64,000 bases of DNA from Armatimonadota bacterium (GCA_039679645.1 JBDKUO010000049.1:64431-128430), one strand, 5' to 3'. Positions 7,710-17,420 are shown, numbered from the stretch's first letter. Translations and numbers: made by a program. Notes: generated by a model not told the origin, from the letters alone.

Positions 7710-8825
7710 TCATTCAAACTTGATCGAAGTTGCCGGCCCTGTCCAGTTGTAGTCTTTGTAAGCCGTAGGCGTCTTTATCGCGCAGCAGAACGGCCTCATC
7801 GTAACTTTCCCCGGCGCAAAGTAGAACTTGAAATGCTGGCTCGCGCCCGGCTTAAGTATAGTTGAGAACCTCTTATAATCGGTGCAGCAGATGTCCGTAC
7901 CGGTCATATATAGCCCCTGCGGTTTGTTTGATATGTTTTTTACAGTGATATCGTATAAGCCAAACTGGGCGGTGCCGACCGTTTTATGGATCCCACTGTC
8001 AGTCAGATGGATCATAAGCGATCCCGGATTCTCCGGCCCTCTGCCGATAGGGGCGACAGTCTCAGACGGGATCGTAATGCTTTCCCTGCTGATGCTGTAG
8101 TCCGCTGCCGGCCAATAGACGTAGAAATATCCGTTCGCAAAACCAGGAACTGGGCTGACACCATCGACCAACGAGCCGGGAACGATCAGGTGAAACTCTT
8201 TCCTGGTGATATCCGCCTGCGACATTAAGCGATGGTTGTCGTCATGAATACCCTGTGTAATTGCTGCGATGGCGGGCTGATTGTCAGCAATAACATCGTT
8301 GTTTTTCATTATTGTTGCAATACCGACGACAGCGACGAATGCTGTCGTGGCAGGCAAGTCAAGACTAAAGAATCTTGTGTCGCCGAATATTGACCGTTCA
8401 AATGCAACTCCTCCAAATGGAGTGTTAAACTGTCCTGCTGAAGCAAGACTTGTAAACCTTACCGTGTAAGTCGATCCACCCGGACAACTGAATGTCGCCA
8501 AAACACTTGCCCTGTCTTTTATGGACAGCATATCCGCCGGGCCTTTGGTAGCTATGGCCTGAATTGTCCCGGAGACGGCGGTCGGCGCGCATTGTGACGG
8601 CATCGACATGTACAACCATGCGCAGTTGCCTATGCTGGATGCCGTAACTGTGGTCAGCGTAACAGTCGTTGGGCCTCTGCCCGGCATAGCGGGTGATACC
8701 CTTGCTTTCGGCGCCGGTTTAACTTTTACATGTCCGTTGGCCATGACAGCCACCGACAGCGCGCATAAGGCGGCGATCAGTAAAATAATTACGACCAGAC
8801 GCGACGTACAATATTGGGATCTCAT
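7710..8825 (-). CDS. exported hypothetical protein
   Basis: About 371 residues, ATG start with GAGGGGG 9 bases upstream. The N-terminus (RLVVIILLIAALCALSVAVMANG) is a signal peptide. The rest is rich in Thr, Val and Ser and looks beta-structured. Cysteines appear in pairs (ICC near residue 315 and FCC near 350), suggesting disulfides outside the cytoplasm. No domain recognised. It stands alone, with about 190 bases of non-coding DNA upstream before the next gene. Confidence 0.7.
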   Translation of the reverse strand: MRSQYCTSRLVVIILLIAALCALSVAVMANGHVKVKPAPKARVSPAMPGRGPTTVTLTTVTASSIGNCAWLYMSMPSQCAPTAVSGTIQAIATKGPADMLSIKDRASVLATFSCPGGSTYTVRFTSLASAGQFNTPFGGVAFERSIFGDTRFFSLDLPATTAFVAVVGIATIMKNNDVIADNQPAIAAITQGIHDDNHRLMSQADITRKEFHLIVPGSLVDGVSPVPGFANGYFYVYWPAADYSISRESITIPSETVAPIGRGPENPGSLMIHLTDSGIHKTVGTAQFGLYDITVKNISNKPQGLYMTGTDICCTDYKRFSTILKPGASQHFKFYFAPGKVTMRPFCCAIKTPTAYKDYNWTGPATSIKFE

Positions 8826-9017
8826 CTCATATACCCCCTCTAGTGTTGGTGCTGCGTTGCAAGCTTTAGCTCTTGACACCATACTACCCTGTGACGAATA
8901 TAAGCAAACAGTTTGATGAAATGGCAACCAGCCATGCAGATAGTTAACGTGTAGTGACATTAGTGAGCCTGGCAGGATTGCAAGATATGACTTATACAGA
9001 AGAGAGCAGGGGATGGG

Positions 9018-10334
9018 TCAGTAGATGTTGATCTCTGCTCTTCCAAGGGGGATTGATGGGCTGCTTATGACTTTGAGGGTTACTTCATTGGGTCCGGGTT
9101 TTACCAGAGCAGTAATATCCATTTCATACGGCGGCCAGAGCCTCGCGCCAGCTGAAGCGCCATTTATAATGAACTCTACTATATCCGGCGAATCTTCCAG
9201 TTTTGCAATAACACGCTGGCTGCGCATAAACTCCGGTATAAGCGTCTTCTGGCTATAAAGCGCTGCACCTGTATTGTCAGAGGTAGTGCTCCATTCTCCG
9301 GAGAGAATAATCTGCCGACCATGTTCAAACTGCGGCGTTGGGACGGTAAGGCTCGGCTCATAATCAAAGCACAATGTTAGAGAGCCGCAGCCTTCAAATC
9401 TATGCAGGAGAATTGTGCGGCTCCCTTGCTGCGTGCAGTTGATAAGCGCTATTTGCTCTCCTGTTTCAGGGTCAAGAATATGAGGAGCCTTGTCGCATCT
9501 GATCGAGAGCTGCACTTCCCGCGCGTCAGGAGAACTGTTGGCGAAGAAGAAAATGTCATTATCCTCATATATATGGTGAACGAATGTGATTTCACGGCAC
9601 TGCCTGCCTGCGGATGTGATCGATACGTCGGGTTTGATTGCCATGGAGATGCAATCCCTGAGGGTAGGGGCTAATTCGCTCGGTTCTTGCGTCTGAACGA
9701 GGATCGCTCCATTGTCCAGTTCGATCACGGGTCCGTTTTTGCCGGATCCTGCGCCAAAGATCTCGTGAAATATGGATCGGACTTCCGAGTCTTTCTTGCC
9801 GTGAGAGTCTTTAGTGGGTATCGGCATTGTCGCCATGACCCGTCCGCCGTCATCTACGAACTCTTGTATTTTGAGGGCTGTTTCATATCGGACGGCGTCT
9901 ATCGGTGGCAGTATCAGCATTTCGTATCGGTTCGATGGGCATATCAAGCTCTGGTCCACAGATGTGGCGCTGATGATAGCGTCTTCGTCTATTACATCGT
10001 GCGAGACATGTTCCAACGGCAGGTTCGCATTATAGAACTCGAAGAAATCTGAGCTTGAGCCCATCGAGGGCATCAACAAGGCGACCTGTGCCCTCCGCTG
10101 TCCATGCGAAAGAGCATATCTAACGCGCGCTGCATAGTCGATATAGAACCTGAAATACGGGCTGTCGGACCGGATTGCTTTAGGCAAACGCATAAATGGG
10201 AGAGTATCAATGCCCGCCGCCCGGCGGTCGAACTCCATCTTTAACTCACGTATAAGAATCTGTGGAGAGTCCGCAGTATTGTCGAACTCTATTGTTCGAT
10301 ACTGGGCAGGCGGGTTTTTGAACTGATCCAGCAT
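9018..10334 (-). CDS. C-terminal half of a GH106-like (alpha-L-rhamnosidase-like) glycosidase
   Basis: 438 residues beginning at an ATG two bases after the stop of the PHP gene. The first half resembles the GATase-like region of large GH106-type proteins (IDYAARVRYALSHGQRRAQVALLMPS; RYEMLILPPIDAVRYETA; EFVDDGGRVMA). The second half contains beta-rich segments ending in a GH2-type sugar-binding jelly-roll (about 350-438). The catalytic TIM barrel with its glutamates normally precedes these domains and is missing, and no fragment of it lies upstream. So it is either a stand-alone accessory protein or a relic. I infer it is not a rhamnosidase by itself. Confidence 0.65.
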   Translation of the reverse strand: MLDQFKNPPAQYRTIEFDNTADSPQILIRELKMEFDRRAAGIDTLPFMRLPKAIRSDSPYFRFYIDYAARVRYALSHGQRRAQVALLMPSMGSSSDFFEFYNANLPLEHVSHDVIDEDAIISATSVDQSLICPSNRYEMLILPPIDAVRYETALKIQEFVDDGGRVMATMPIPTKDSHGKKDSEVRSIFHEIFGAGSGKNGPVIELDNGAILVQTQEPSELAPTLRDCISMAIKPDVSITSAGRQCREITFVHHIYEDNDIFFFANSSPDAREVQLSIRCDKAPHILDPETGEQIALINCTQQGSRTILLHRFEGCGSLTLCFDYEPSLTVPTPQFEHGRQIILSGEWSTTSDNTGAALYSQKTLIPEFMRSQRVIAKLEDSPDIVEFIINGASAGARLWPPYEMDITALVKPGPNEVTLKVISSPSIPLGRAEINIY

Positions 10335-10336
10335 AT

Positions 10337-11698
10337 TTATCCCTGCAGGAGCCTGAGGATCTCAGTAGGCGACGCGGTTCGCAGATTAGCGCCGCTGGTC
10401 ACCATTCGCAGTTTCTTGGCACTTGCCAGCCGTCCGATTCGCGTATAGAAACTGTTTTTGCCTGGGCGGTCATCTCCGAAGTGCGAGCGTGCCCATTCGC
10501 TCGCAAAACCCATTCCTGCTGCGCGAGCAAGGAATGTGTGACCCCACAGGAAATACGCTCCGTCAAGGAAGTCATTTATATAAGGAGCCAGTTCAGGGGC
10601 GGAGAAATCGTCCACAAACGGCAGCCCGATTTTATTCATTTCAGTGCCCACGCAAATCGGGAAGTTGATCTTTCTTGCCGCCCTGATCGCGCTTGCAAGA
10701 TGGTCGAGTTTCGTAAGCTTTTCTGCCGGGTCTTTAATGTTCCAGTTGCGGTCCGGAATGATATTCAAAGCCACAACACCCTTCTTTTCGAGAAGTGTGA
10801 GCATTTTGAGCATATCTGACTCGCCTGGGTTTGTCCCGTCCAGCCAAGCGGCCATAGGCAGGCCCTCCATACCCTGGACCATCTCGATTACCTGCTCGAT
10901 TGGCGGGAATGTATCGGCAGTGGGCGCAACATATCCCACTCCGCCGAATTTCATGAGTTTGTTTCTCATGACATCATGAAACTTTGGAGTATTTGCCAGC
11001 AGCGACTCGGTGTCTTCGTATGGCATGTCCAGAGAGGTCGCCCAGAACTGTGCAAGCGCAACCTTATCGTCTCCGAAGACCTGCCTTGCCTTGGCGTCAT
11101 ACGCAGCGAGTATATGCCGCTCGGTAGCATTACCGGAGGGTGTGAGCGGAGTCACATCCGCGTCGTAGTCTAGCGCAACGCTGCCCAAATATGAGTTGAT
11201 CCGGTCGATCATCTGGACATTCCTGCGGCTTGCGAGCACTCGCATATTTTGGAGCAGCCTTGCTGTGTGTGTGCCTTCGTCCGGCAGTCTAAAACATCCG
11301 GCGCCCATAAAATATGACACGCCCGGCTCCTTGGGCGAATTGATTACTTTATCCGAATACTCTTTGATGAACACCCGGCTTTCCAGAGCGGCAGTGGTCC
11401 TGAGGTCTATAATCTCGCCCGCGGCCAGGAACTCCTCCATGCCGTCAAGCACGTCAAAATCTACTATCCCAGCCACTGCAAGACCGTATTTTTTTGCTTC
11501 CCAAGCTATTCTGCTTGGAGACCAGCCGTTTGCGTTGTATGAAAAAAACGTATGAAAGTGCAGGTTTACTTCATTCTTTGCTCCGGGTACGGTTGTCTCC
11601 CCGGCTTCTATTTGCCCGGCAATAGAGCACAGCGCATCTGCGCGTTCGGTCGGGTCAAAGCTATTAAGTTCATTTTCGAGTTGTGCTATATCAGCCAC
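10337..11698 (-). CDS. PHP-domain metal-dependent phosphoesterase-like protein
   Basis: 453 residues, GTG start 9 bases after GGAGG. A PHP signature is visible at about residue 46 (NLHFHTFFSYNANGWSPS) followed by AWEAKKYGLAVAGIVDFDV. The PHP family binds metals through histidines and acts on phosphate esters or polymerase editing, but several active-site positions beyond the first HxH cannot be confirmed by eye. It contains a helical middle part (about 150-260) and a C-terminal barrel-like part with VGTEMNKIGLPFVDDF. The downstream gene starts two bases after its stop, so the pair is surely co-transcribed. Role unknown. Confidence 0.7.
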   Translation of the reverse strand: MADIAQLENELNSFDPTERADALCSIAGQIEAGETTVPGAKNEVNLHFHTFFSYNANGWSPSRIAWEAKKYGLAVAGIVDFDVLDGMEEFLAAGEIIDLRTTAALESRVFIKEYSDKVINSPKEPGVSYFMGAGCFRLPDEGTHTARLLQNMRVLASRRNVQMIDRINSYLGSVALDYDADVTPLTPSGNATERHILAAYDAKARQVFGDDKVALAQFWATSLDMPYEDTESLLANTPKFHDVMRNKLMKFGGVGYVAPTADTFPPIEQVIEMVQGMEGLPMAAWLDGTNPGESDMLKMLTLLEKKGVVALNIIPDRNWNIKDPAEKLTKLDHLASAIRAARKINFPICVGTEMNKIGLPFVDDFSAPELAPYINDFLDGAYFLWGHTFLARAAGMGFASEWARSHFGDDRPGKNSFYTRIGRLASAKKLRMVTSGANLRTASPTEILRLLQG

Positions 11699-11837
11699 TT
11701 GAGAAATCCTCCAGTGTGTAAAACAAATGTATCATACACAGCTTATACGCAGGCGTAGAATATTCCTTCGGCGGAGGTTTAGCCATAGTCAGCAGGAATG
11801 CTAAGTGAATGCGGGTAAGCTCTGTACGGGTAACGAT

Positions 11838-12296
11838 ATGAAATTTATAGCGGACGCAATGCTTGGAAAACTGGCGAAGTGGCTGAGGATGCTCGGCTAC
11901 GATACGCTCTATTACTCGGATATAGACGATGATGAGCTGGTCCGGTTCGCAATTCGGGAAGACAGAATACTGCTCACCCGTGACAGGCTTCTCTGCCGCC
12001 GCAGAATGGTCCGCGCACGGTGCGTATTTGTGGATTGGGGCACGACGGGCGAGCAGGTCCGGCAGGTTATGAAGCAACTCGACCTCAAGCTCTCCAGAGA
12101 CTTGCTCTTCACCCGGTGCACGGTCTGCAATGGCGAGATTGCGCCTATAAGCAAGTCCGAGCTTTACGGCAGGGTGCCCCCGTATGTTTTTCAAACTCAA
12201 AGTGAGTTCGGCTTCTGCGCGAATTGTGATAAGATATACTGGCGCGGGACGCATGTGGAGCACGTGCTCGATGCTCTTGCGCAAAAACAGGAATAG
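11838..12296 (+). CDS. Mut7-C type RNase (COG1656)
   Basis: 152 residues. The N-terminus MKFIADAMLGKLAKWLRMLGYD is the signature of the Mut7-C family, which has a PIN-like fold with acidic residues (D6, D27-D31, D42 region ILLTRDR). The C-terminal part has a CxxC zinc ribbon (CTVCNGE, then CANCDKIYWRGTH). The family is a putative RNase, function in the cell poorly known. The start is chosen by homology to family N-termini; the ribosome binding site is weak. It is followed 9 bases later by a nitroreductase gene. Confidence 0.85.
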   Translation: MKFIADAMLGKLAKWLRMLGYDTLYYSDIDDDELVRFAIREDRILLTRDRLLCRRRMVRARCVFVDWGTTGEQVRQVMKQLDLKLSRDLLFTRCTVCNGEIAPISKSELYGRVPPYVFQTQSEFGFCANCDKIYWRGTHVEHVLDALAQKQE

Positions 12297-12305
12297 AGGT
12301 AGTGG

Positions 12306-12833
12306 ATGCTCGAAGCAATAAAGAATAGACGCAGTATACGGTTTTATCGAGACACATATGTAACCGATGAACAGATCCAGGAGATGCTTACAGCAGGTTT
12401 TTGCGCACCTTCAGCGCATAACAGGTGCCAGTGGCATGCAGTAGTTATCAGGGATCAGGAGACAAAAGAGAAGCTCAGCGCTGTCCATAAGTGGGCAAAG
12501 ATAGTAATTAAGGCGCCGGTTGTAATTGTTGTATGTGTGGAGCGCACAGGTTTCGACCATTTCTGGATCGAAGACGGTTCGGCCTTTACTGAGAATATGC
12601 TCATTCAGGCGACCGATATGGGTCTTTCGACCTGCTGGGTAGGTGTCCAGGGTCTGGCCGATGGCGAGTATAATGCCGAAGCCATAGTCCGCGATGCGCT
12701 CGGTCTGCCTGAACAGATGGGGGTGGTCAACATGGTTACACTCGGATACGGCGCTCGCTTTCCGAAACCTCGTGAGCCGAAGATTCCCGAAGGACGCCTG
12801 CACTACGGTAAATTCGGCAATTTCAACCCATAA
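12306..12833 (+). CDS. nitroreductase-family FMN oxidoreductase
   Basis: 175 residues. The N-terminus LEAIKNRRSIRFYRD and FCAPSAHNRCQWHAVVI are the standard FMN-binding blocks of nitroreductases, and GLSTCWVGV is the conserved block near residue 108. These are flavin enzymes that use NAD(P)H to reduce nitro compounds, quinones or similar. Substrate cannot be read from sequence. A member this short is close to the minimal family size. Downstream is a GC-rich repeat (12849) and a convergent gene. Confidence 0.88.
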   Translation: MLEAIKNRRSIRFYRDTYVTDEQIQEMLTAGFCAPSAHNRCQWHAVVIRDQETKEKLSAVHKWAKIVIKAPVVIVVCVERTGFDHFWIEDGSAFTENMLIQATDMGLSTCWVGVQGLADGEYNAEAIVRDALGLPEQMGVVNMVTLGYGARFPKPREPKIPEGRLHYGKFGNFNP

Positions 12834-12848
12834 GTTTCTGCAAGCCTT

Positions 12849-12880
12849 CCCTCCCCACTACGGGGAGGGGTTGGGGGAGA
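12849..12880. repeat. GC-rich dispersed repeat with hairpin
   Basis: CCCTCCCC pairs with GGGGAGGG around five bases, followed by GTTGGGGGAG. A very similar block lies at 32821. Both sit in a short gap between convergent genes, so they could act as terminators. Confidence 0.6.
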
Positions 12881-12895
12881 GATAATCCGTCTATT

Positions 12896-13366
12896 TTACC
12901 AATTGCCCTGCAAGAGGTAATGAAACCACATCCAATCATCTCTGGGCACTGCGCCAATGCTCTCATAAAACTTAGTCGCGGGTGTGTTCCACTTGAGGGC
13001 ATGCCACTCGACTCGTGCGCAATCTCGCTCTTTTGCAAGTTGGATCACATTCAGCAGCAGAGCCTTGCCGATTCCTTTGCCGCGCAGAGCAGGCCGGACG
13101 AAGAGGTCTTCGAGGTATATCACCTTTTTGCCCGCGAAAGTCGAGCAGTTGTGCAGAAAGAGAGCAAACCCCGCACTCTGCCCGTCAAAGTCGGCTATCA
13201 CAGCTTCCGCAACTGCTCCGGCTCCAAAGAGCAGGTCGTGAATGTCCTGTTCCGTCGAGACGCATTCGTCGGTCATATGTTCATATTCAGCCAGGTCCCT
13301 GACGAGTTCTAATATCAGTAGAACGTCTGGCTCAGTTGCTGTTCGTATTACGCAGTTTGTGCTCAT
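12896..13366 (-). CDS. GNAT N-acetyltransferase (diamine/thialysine acetyltransferase-like)
   Basis: 156 residues. The acetyl-CoA binding signature is present (YLEDLFVRPALRGKGIGKALLL, split here as VRPALRGKGIGKALL) at about residue 92. The C-terminal FYESIGAVPRDDWMWFHY resembles diamine acetyltransferases (SSAT/thialysine type). These acetylate polyamines or amino groups of small molecules. Stop and start are set by the frame and by an ATG at 13366. The true substrate is unknown. Confidence 0.82.
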   Translation of the reverse strand: MSTNCVIRTATEPDVLLILELVRDLAEYEHMTDECVSTEQDIHDLLFGAGAVAEAVIADFDGQSAGFALFLHNCSTFAGKKVIYLEDLFVRPALRGKGIGKALLLNVIQLAKERDCARVEWHALKWNTPATKFYESIGAVPRDDWMWFHYLLQGNW

Positions 13367-13378
13367 CTTTAATATTTC

Positions 13379-14617
13379 CTATGCTAGTTTATTGGCAAAA
13401 CGCTTGAATGCGGCCAGATGCTCCGGTTCTTCAACATTGAGCGCCTCATGCACATCTATCCCGTCGAACCCGTGCTTTGTTACGCGCTGCGCCCAAACAC
13501 TCAATTGATTATCAAGTTCCTTTGGATCATGCGAGAGCCATTCACCGAATAAGTATAACATTGTCTTACTATTGCAGTAATTCTTGTACTCTTTGGCTAT
13601 CCAATCGAAGAGATCGTCACCCTCATCCGGCACAATATCCGGCTTCGCCTGCCAGTATTCATCACCTTTGTTGAATGAGACGACTTCGTAGTCACCGATT
13701 ATGAAAGCATCAGCTATGCCTTTATCAACCAGATATTTCCAGTGGTTTGCGTAGCGGACAACCGCATTGCCGCCGTTATATGGGTCGGCGCACATATGCG
13801 TATATTTGCCGAGTTGCATGCCTATCCAGAACTCTTTTCCCCGGCCATGACATAGCTCGGCAAGATCGGAATAGAGTTTGTCCATCATCTCGCCTTTGAT
13901 ATCATGCCATGCCTCGCGGTCGAAGTCATCGGCTGTGCGAATGTCCACACCATAACGTTTGAGATACTCATCCGCGACCGGCTGCTCGTAACCGTAATAG
14001 TCGACCTCATGGACGTTGAGCATGTGGCGGCTGTGTGCGCTGGTGGAGCAGTGAATGCCGTCCGCACCCAGGTCGAGCAGCTCATTTGCCTGCTTGAGCC
14101 TGAACTCGCGAGCCTCCGGCCATGCATAGCTGATCAGACCTTTGAAATAGGTCTTGCCATCCTTTGCCGTCCACTGGCACCACGGATTCTCGTCTATAAA
14201 TTTTGACCTGAAGCCTGGAAAACCATCATCATAGAGATCAATCCAGAATATTACCTTTAGGCCAAGCTCATGGCCGTATTTTAGAAAGAACTCCGGCGGA
14301 TTATATGCTTCTATTACTTTCGCGTAGCGCTCAAGCCACGACTCGTTTCGCTCAATTATCTTCTCCAGATCTGATATGAACGGCTGGTCTTTGCCCCATT
14401 CACGGGCATATTGGCTGTCGAAGGCCATAGGGTAGGTAAGGCTGGTCCGGTATGGTAAGAGTCCCAGACAGCCCATTCGAACAAGAATTGTGTCGCAGCC
14501 GTTTTCTTTCAGGTTTGTCAGGAGTGTTTTGACCTCTGATTCGGTCATAGGTTCAGGTCTGATAATGACCTCATCGTTGACATCTATATCTACAATTACT
14601 CGTGAATTCTGCTTCAT
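13379..14617 (-). CDS. TIM-barrel glycosidase-like protein
   Basis: About 412 residues; ATG at 14617 with AGGA 6-9 bases upstream, chosen over a frame extension. A TIM barrel of the putative glycosyl hydrolase-like (GHL) type is suggested by VIFWIDLYDDG, AREFRLKQANELLDLGADGIH and the strand pattern. The N-terminal residues are acidic and lack a signal peptide, so it acts in the cytoplasm. I cannot assign it to a numbered family; an alpha-fucosidase-like or a lipopolysaccharide-modifying role would be guesses. Sits next to GNAT and upstream of pyrF, all on different strands. Confidence 0.6.
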   Translation of the reverse strand: MKQNSRVIVDIDVNDEVIIRPEPMTESEVKTLLTNLKENGCDTILVRMGCLGLLPYRTSLTYPMAFDSQYAREWGKDQPFISDLEKIIERNESWLERYAKVIEAYNPPEFFLKYGHELGLKVIFWIDLYDDGFPGFRSKFIDENPWCQWTAKDGKTYFKGLISYAWPEAREFRLKQANELLDLGADGIHCSTSAHSRHMLNVHEVDYYGYEQPVADEYLKRYGVDIRTADDFDREAWHDIKGEMMDKLYSDLAELCHGRGKEFWIGMQLGKYTHMCADPYNGGNAVVRYANHWKYLVDKGIADAFIIGDYEVVSFNKGDEYWQAKPDIVPDEGDDLFDWIAKEYKNYCNSKTMLYLFGEWLSHDPKELDNQLSVWAQRVTKHGFDGIDVHEALNVEEPEHLAAFKRFANKLA

Positions 14618-14777
14618 AACTATCCTACTTGTATATTGGACGCTGTATTGGCGCACCCGGAAAACTTATGCAGGCGCAGGATGGATACCTTCTGATAGAC
14701 AGGATACCTTCTGATAGCTTGCCCACTATTAGCATTTTTGCTACGATATGGCGAGCATATACAAATGGAGGAACGAT

Positions 14778-15500
14778 TTGAGTAAGCAAAAGATAATAAT
14801 CCCTTTGGACGTTGATACACCCGAAAAAGCTATTGCGCTGGTAAAGCAGCTCAGCGGCGAGGTGGGGGCGTTCAAAGTCGGTCTGGAACTTATAAACATT
14901 GCGGGTCCTGCAATATTCGACGAAATCAAAGCAGCCGGAGCCGATAAGATATTCTACGACTGCAAACTGCACGATATCCCCAACACGGTAGCCGGGGCGT
15001 CGCGTGCTATCGCAAAGAGAGGACTGTGGCTCTTCAACGTCCACTGTGCGGGCGGATTTGATATGATGAAAGCAGCAAAAGACGCCTCAGCCGAAGCTGC
15101 CGAGCGATTTGGATTGAAACCCCCTAAAGTGATCGGAGTGACTATTCTCACAAGTATAGACCAGTTCGTTCTCAACGATCAGATGCGCGTGCCGGGCAGC
15201 GTAGCCGATCAAGTTGTTCATTTTGCGAAGCTGGCAAAAGAAGCAGGGCTGGACGGCGTAGTCGCTTCAGCCCATGAGATCGAGATAATCCGGCAGGCAT
15301 GCGGCGATGACTTTATGATAGTGACTCCGGGTGTCAGGCCGGCGGGCAGCGATGTTGGTGACCAGAAGCGCGTAATGACTCCAGGCGAGGCCGTTCGCCG
15401 TGGTTCAGATTATCTGGTGATTGGCCGGCCAATAATCAGAGCTGAGGACCCTGTTGCCGCCGCGCGCGCGATTGCACTGGATATGGAAAATATTGCGTGA
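14778..15500 (+). CDS. pyrF: orotidine 5'-phosphate decarboxylase
   Basis: About 240 residues, TTG start 6 bases after GGAGG. PyrF converts OMP to UMP, the last step of de novo pyrimidine synthesis. The catalytic motif DCKLHDIPNTV (about residues 59-69; K, D and the DxKxxD array) and the C-terminal GVRP/GDQKRVMTP and YLVIGRPI blocks are intact. No other pyr genes are close. Confidence 0.93.
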   Translation: MSKQKIIIPLDVDTPEKAIALVKQLSGEVGAFKVGLELINIAGPAIFDEIKAAGADKIFYDCKLHDIPNTVAGASRAIAKRGLWLFNVHCAGGFDMMKAAKDASAEAAERFGLKPPKVIGVTILTSIDQFVLNDQMRVPGSVADQVVHFAKLAKEAGLDGVVASAHEIEIIRQACGDDFMIVTPGVRPAGSDVGDQKRVMTPGEAVRRGSDYLVIGRPIIRAEDPVAAARAIALDMENIA

Positions 15501-15527
15501 GTGGCTAAAGATATTCATTAAGTTTCG

Positions 15528-15556
15528 TTGACAAGTGTCAGATAAGGTGGTACATT
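15528..15556 (+). promoter_or_regulatory. sigma-70-like promoter for the prepilin gene
   Basis: TTGACA at 15528-15533 and TACATT at 15551-15556 with a 17-base spacer, about 85 bases before the ATG at 15642. Confidence 0.6.
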
Positions 15557-15641
15557 GACATGCGGTGATGGAGATGCTTATTGTTCGCCAAGAAATATGA
15601 ATCAGGTTTGCAGCTTCCAGCTTCTAAAAGAGGGGTGTGAG

Positions 15642-16388
15642 ATGAGAAGAGTTAAATCAGGGTTTACATTGATTGAGCTTCTTGTGGTTATTGCGATAAT
15701 AGCTATTTTGGCTGCGATCTTATTTCCTGTTATGACACGGGTAAAAGGGCAGGCACATATTACAAAGTGTGTCAACAACCTCAGGCAGTTAGGCAACGCG
15801 CTATCGCTATATATGAGCGATAGTTCCGATAAGTTTCCACCGACCCTGACTGGTTGGGGCAAGGGTTCAAGTAGTCAGCCTACTATTTTGATCTACCTGC
15901 AGAAGTATTCTAAAGCGGGTATTGCCATGAACTCAGGAAGCACCGCCGAGCCATATGCCTCAGTCGGATACTTCGCCTGCCCGTCTGACATAGGACTTCC
16001 GCTCAGTTGGGTCGCGGATCAGGGATATAAAACAGCGCCAACCCCTATGTGGAGACAGTGCGGATACAGCTACGAATATTTCAGCCAGCGGCAGACTGAC
16101 TACGCCGGTGTTACAGTCGAAGGACGCAATAAAGAAGTCCCATGGAGCGAACTTGCATATTCCGTTACAAGTACTTCGACGGTTGGCGCGCCTATGTCGG
16201 CAGTAATGGCGCCGAGCAAGAAAGCTACTATAGGATGTCTTTGGAACTGGCATCAAGCTGAGTCATATGGGACGGATAACAGAGTTTCCAGGAACATAGT
16301 GTACGCCGATGGTCATGCAGGACGTATTAAGTTTGGCGATTATATTAGAGCTAGGTGCTACAAACTTGCTCAGGGCTGGCATCCATAG
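15642..16388 (+). CDS. DUF1559-type prepilin with N-terminal methylation motif
   Basis: About 248 residues. Start ATG follows AGAGGGGTG. The N-terminus has the prepilin peptidase site and hydrophobic stretch ([19 protein letters not shown], then ILFPV). A pseudopilin-type core follows, and the C-terminal [14 protein letters not shown] resembles the H-x9-DG motif of DUF1559 proteins. Such proteins are abundant in Armatimonadota and Planctomycetes, where their role, pilus-like or secretion-related, is not settled. It stands alone, with no pilus assembly genes nearby, so it is probably a minor or species-specific pseudopilin. Confidence 0.85.
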   Translation: MRRVKSGFTLIELLVVIAIIAILAAILFPVMTRVKGQAHITKCVNNLRQLGNALSLYMSDSSDKFPPTLTGWGKGSSSQPTILIYLQKYSKAGIAMNSGSTAEPYASVGYFACPSDIGLPLSWVADQGYKTAPTPMWRQCGYSYEYFSQRQTDYAGVTVEGRNKEVPWSELAYSVTSTSTVGAPMSAVMAPSKKATIGCLWNWHQAESYGTDNRVSRNIVYADGHAGRIKFGDYIRARCYKLAQGWHP

Positions 16389-16416
16389 ACCCAAAGCAGC
16401 AGCCATCGATGCCGCC

Positions 16417-17376
16417 TTATGTATCGGATATTTCTGAGAGCATGACTTCCCGTCCGCCCTCTTCCCGGCTCCTGATGCCTGCGATGACTATCTTCATCAG
16501 CTCGATTGTCTCTGAGAACGGGAACGGCCTGACACCTGTCATAAGATACTCGACAAACGCTTCGAGCTGCGCTTTGAACGAGTAGTATGAGTCCGATATA
16601 GCCGCAGTGGCATATCCCTTGGTGCCGCAAAGTTGCATCGCACCGAATATGCCGAGATCATATGTGGCGACCACTGTCGCATCCACGCCTTTTTCATGCT
16701 TAAGGTGTAATATGTTTCTGTCGCTGCTGCCTGTGTTTCTGACTGATACGAACCCAGGCCCGATTATCGGATAGATACTCTCAAGCGCATGGATGCCGTA
16801 TCTCTCCCAGGTTTTGGTGGTCAAGATGCTTGCGTAACGTAGTTCGCCCAGGTCGTGCGTGGATATCTGATAGGGGATAAACTCTTTGCAATAGCGCATG
16901 CTGCTCGATGAGTGAATCGGTTTGCCTTCTTCGACCCACCTGCAGAATGTTTTGAGGTCAGCCTCGTTATCGACCATCGGCTTATCGACAAAGATGGGAA
17001 GCCCTGCTTCGACAAACGGCCTGCAGCGCTCCACATGCTCGTAGCCCTTGTCCGTCGCAACGATTACTGCATCAACCTCTCCGATCACATCTTCGGCCTT
17101 TGCCACTACGTTTGGCACCAGAGACGCCTTGGACACTTTTACTGCGTCTGCGGGGTCATCCGTCCAGACGTGCGTGACGTGTGCATCGGCTATGCCGAAG
17201 GTATCTTTTGGCTGTTTGTTCAGATAGGCTGGAATGCCCGGGAATGGGCATTTCGCCATTTCAGCTTTATCGTAACCATTGAAAATTGCGCTCCAGGAGT
17301 ATGGATGGCCGTTTCCATCCACCATCCCGAGCATTGCAATTCTTATATGTGAGTTTTTAATCAGTGGTTTTTCCAT
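16417..17376 (-). CDS. Gfo/Idh/MocA-family oxidoreductase
   Basis: About 319 residues, ATG at 17376 after AGGAAACAG. The nucleotide-binding part shows IRIAMLGMVDGNG, VDAVIVATDKG and the typical block GLPIFVDKPMVDN with conserved lysine. Such enzymes oxidise sugars, inositol or sugar acids with NAD(P). It is the third gene of a minus-strand operon with SDR and AKR genes, suggesting a pathway for one sugar or sugar derivative. The exact substrate is not indicated. The start of a longer frame at 17394 (GTG) is less likely. Confidence 0.8.
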   Translation of the reverse strand: MEKPLIKNSHIRIAMLGMVDGNGHPYSWSAIFNGYDKAEMAKCPFPGIPAYLNKQPKDTFGIADAHVTHVWTDDPADAVKVSKASLVPNVVAKAEDVIGEVDAVIVATDKGYEHVERCRPFVEAGLPIFVDKPMVDNEADLKTFCRWVEEGKPIHSSSSMRYCKEFIPYQISTHDLGELRYASILTTKTWERYGIHALESIYPIIGPGFVSVRNTGSSDRNILHLKHEKGVDATVVATYDLGIFGAMQLCGTKGYATAAISDSYYSFKAQLEAFVEYLMTGVRPFPFSETIELMKIVIAGIRSREEGGREVMLSEISDT

Positions 17377-17385
17377 ATAACTGTT

Positions 17386-17420
17386 TCCTGTCACCTATTA
17401 CCTGTTCCCTGTTACCTATT
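17386..17420. repeat. CCTGTTA-type tandem repeat
   Basis: CCTGTCACCTATTACCTGTT and the following CCCTGTTACC are imperfect copies of a 7-9 base unit (CCTGTTACC). The end overlaps the 3' end of the AKR gene. The same unit recurs at 27365-27418 as an inverted repeat. Confidence 0.6.
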
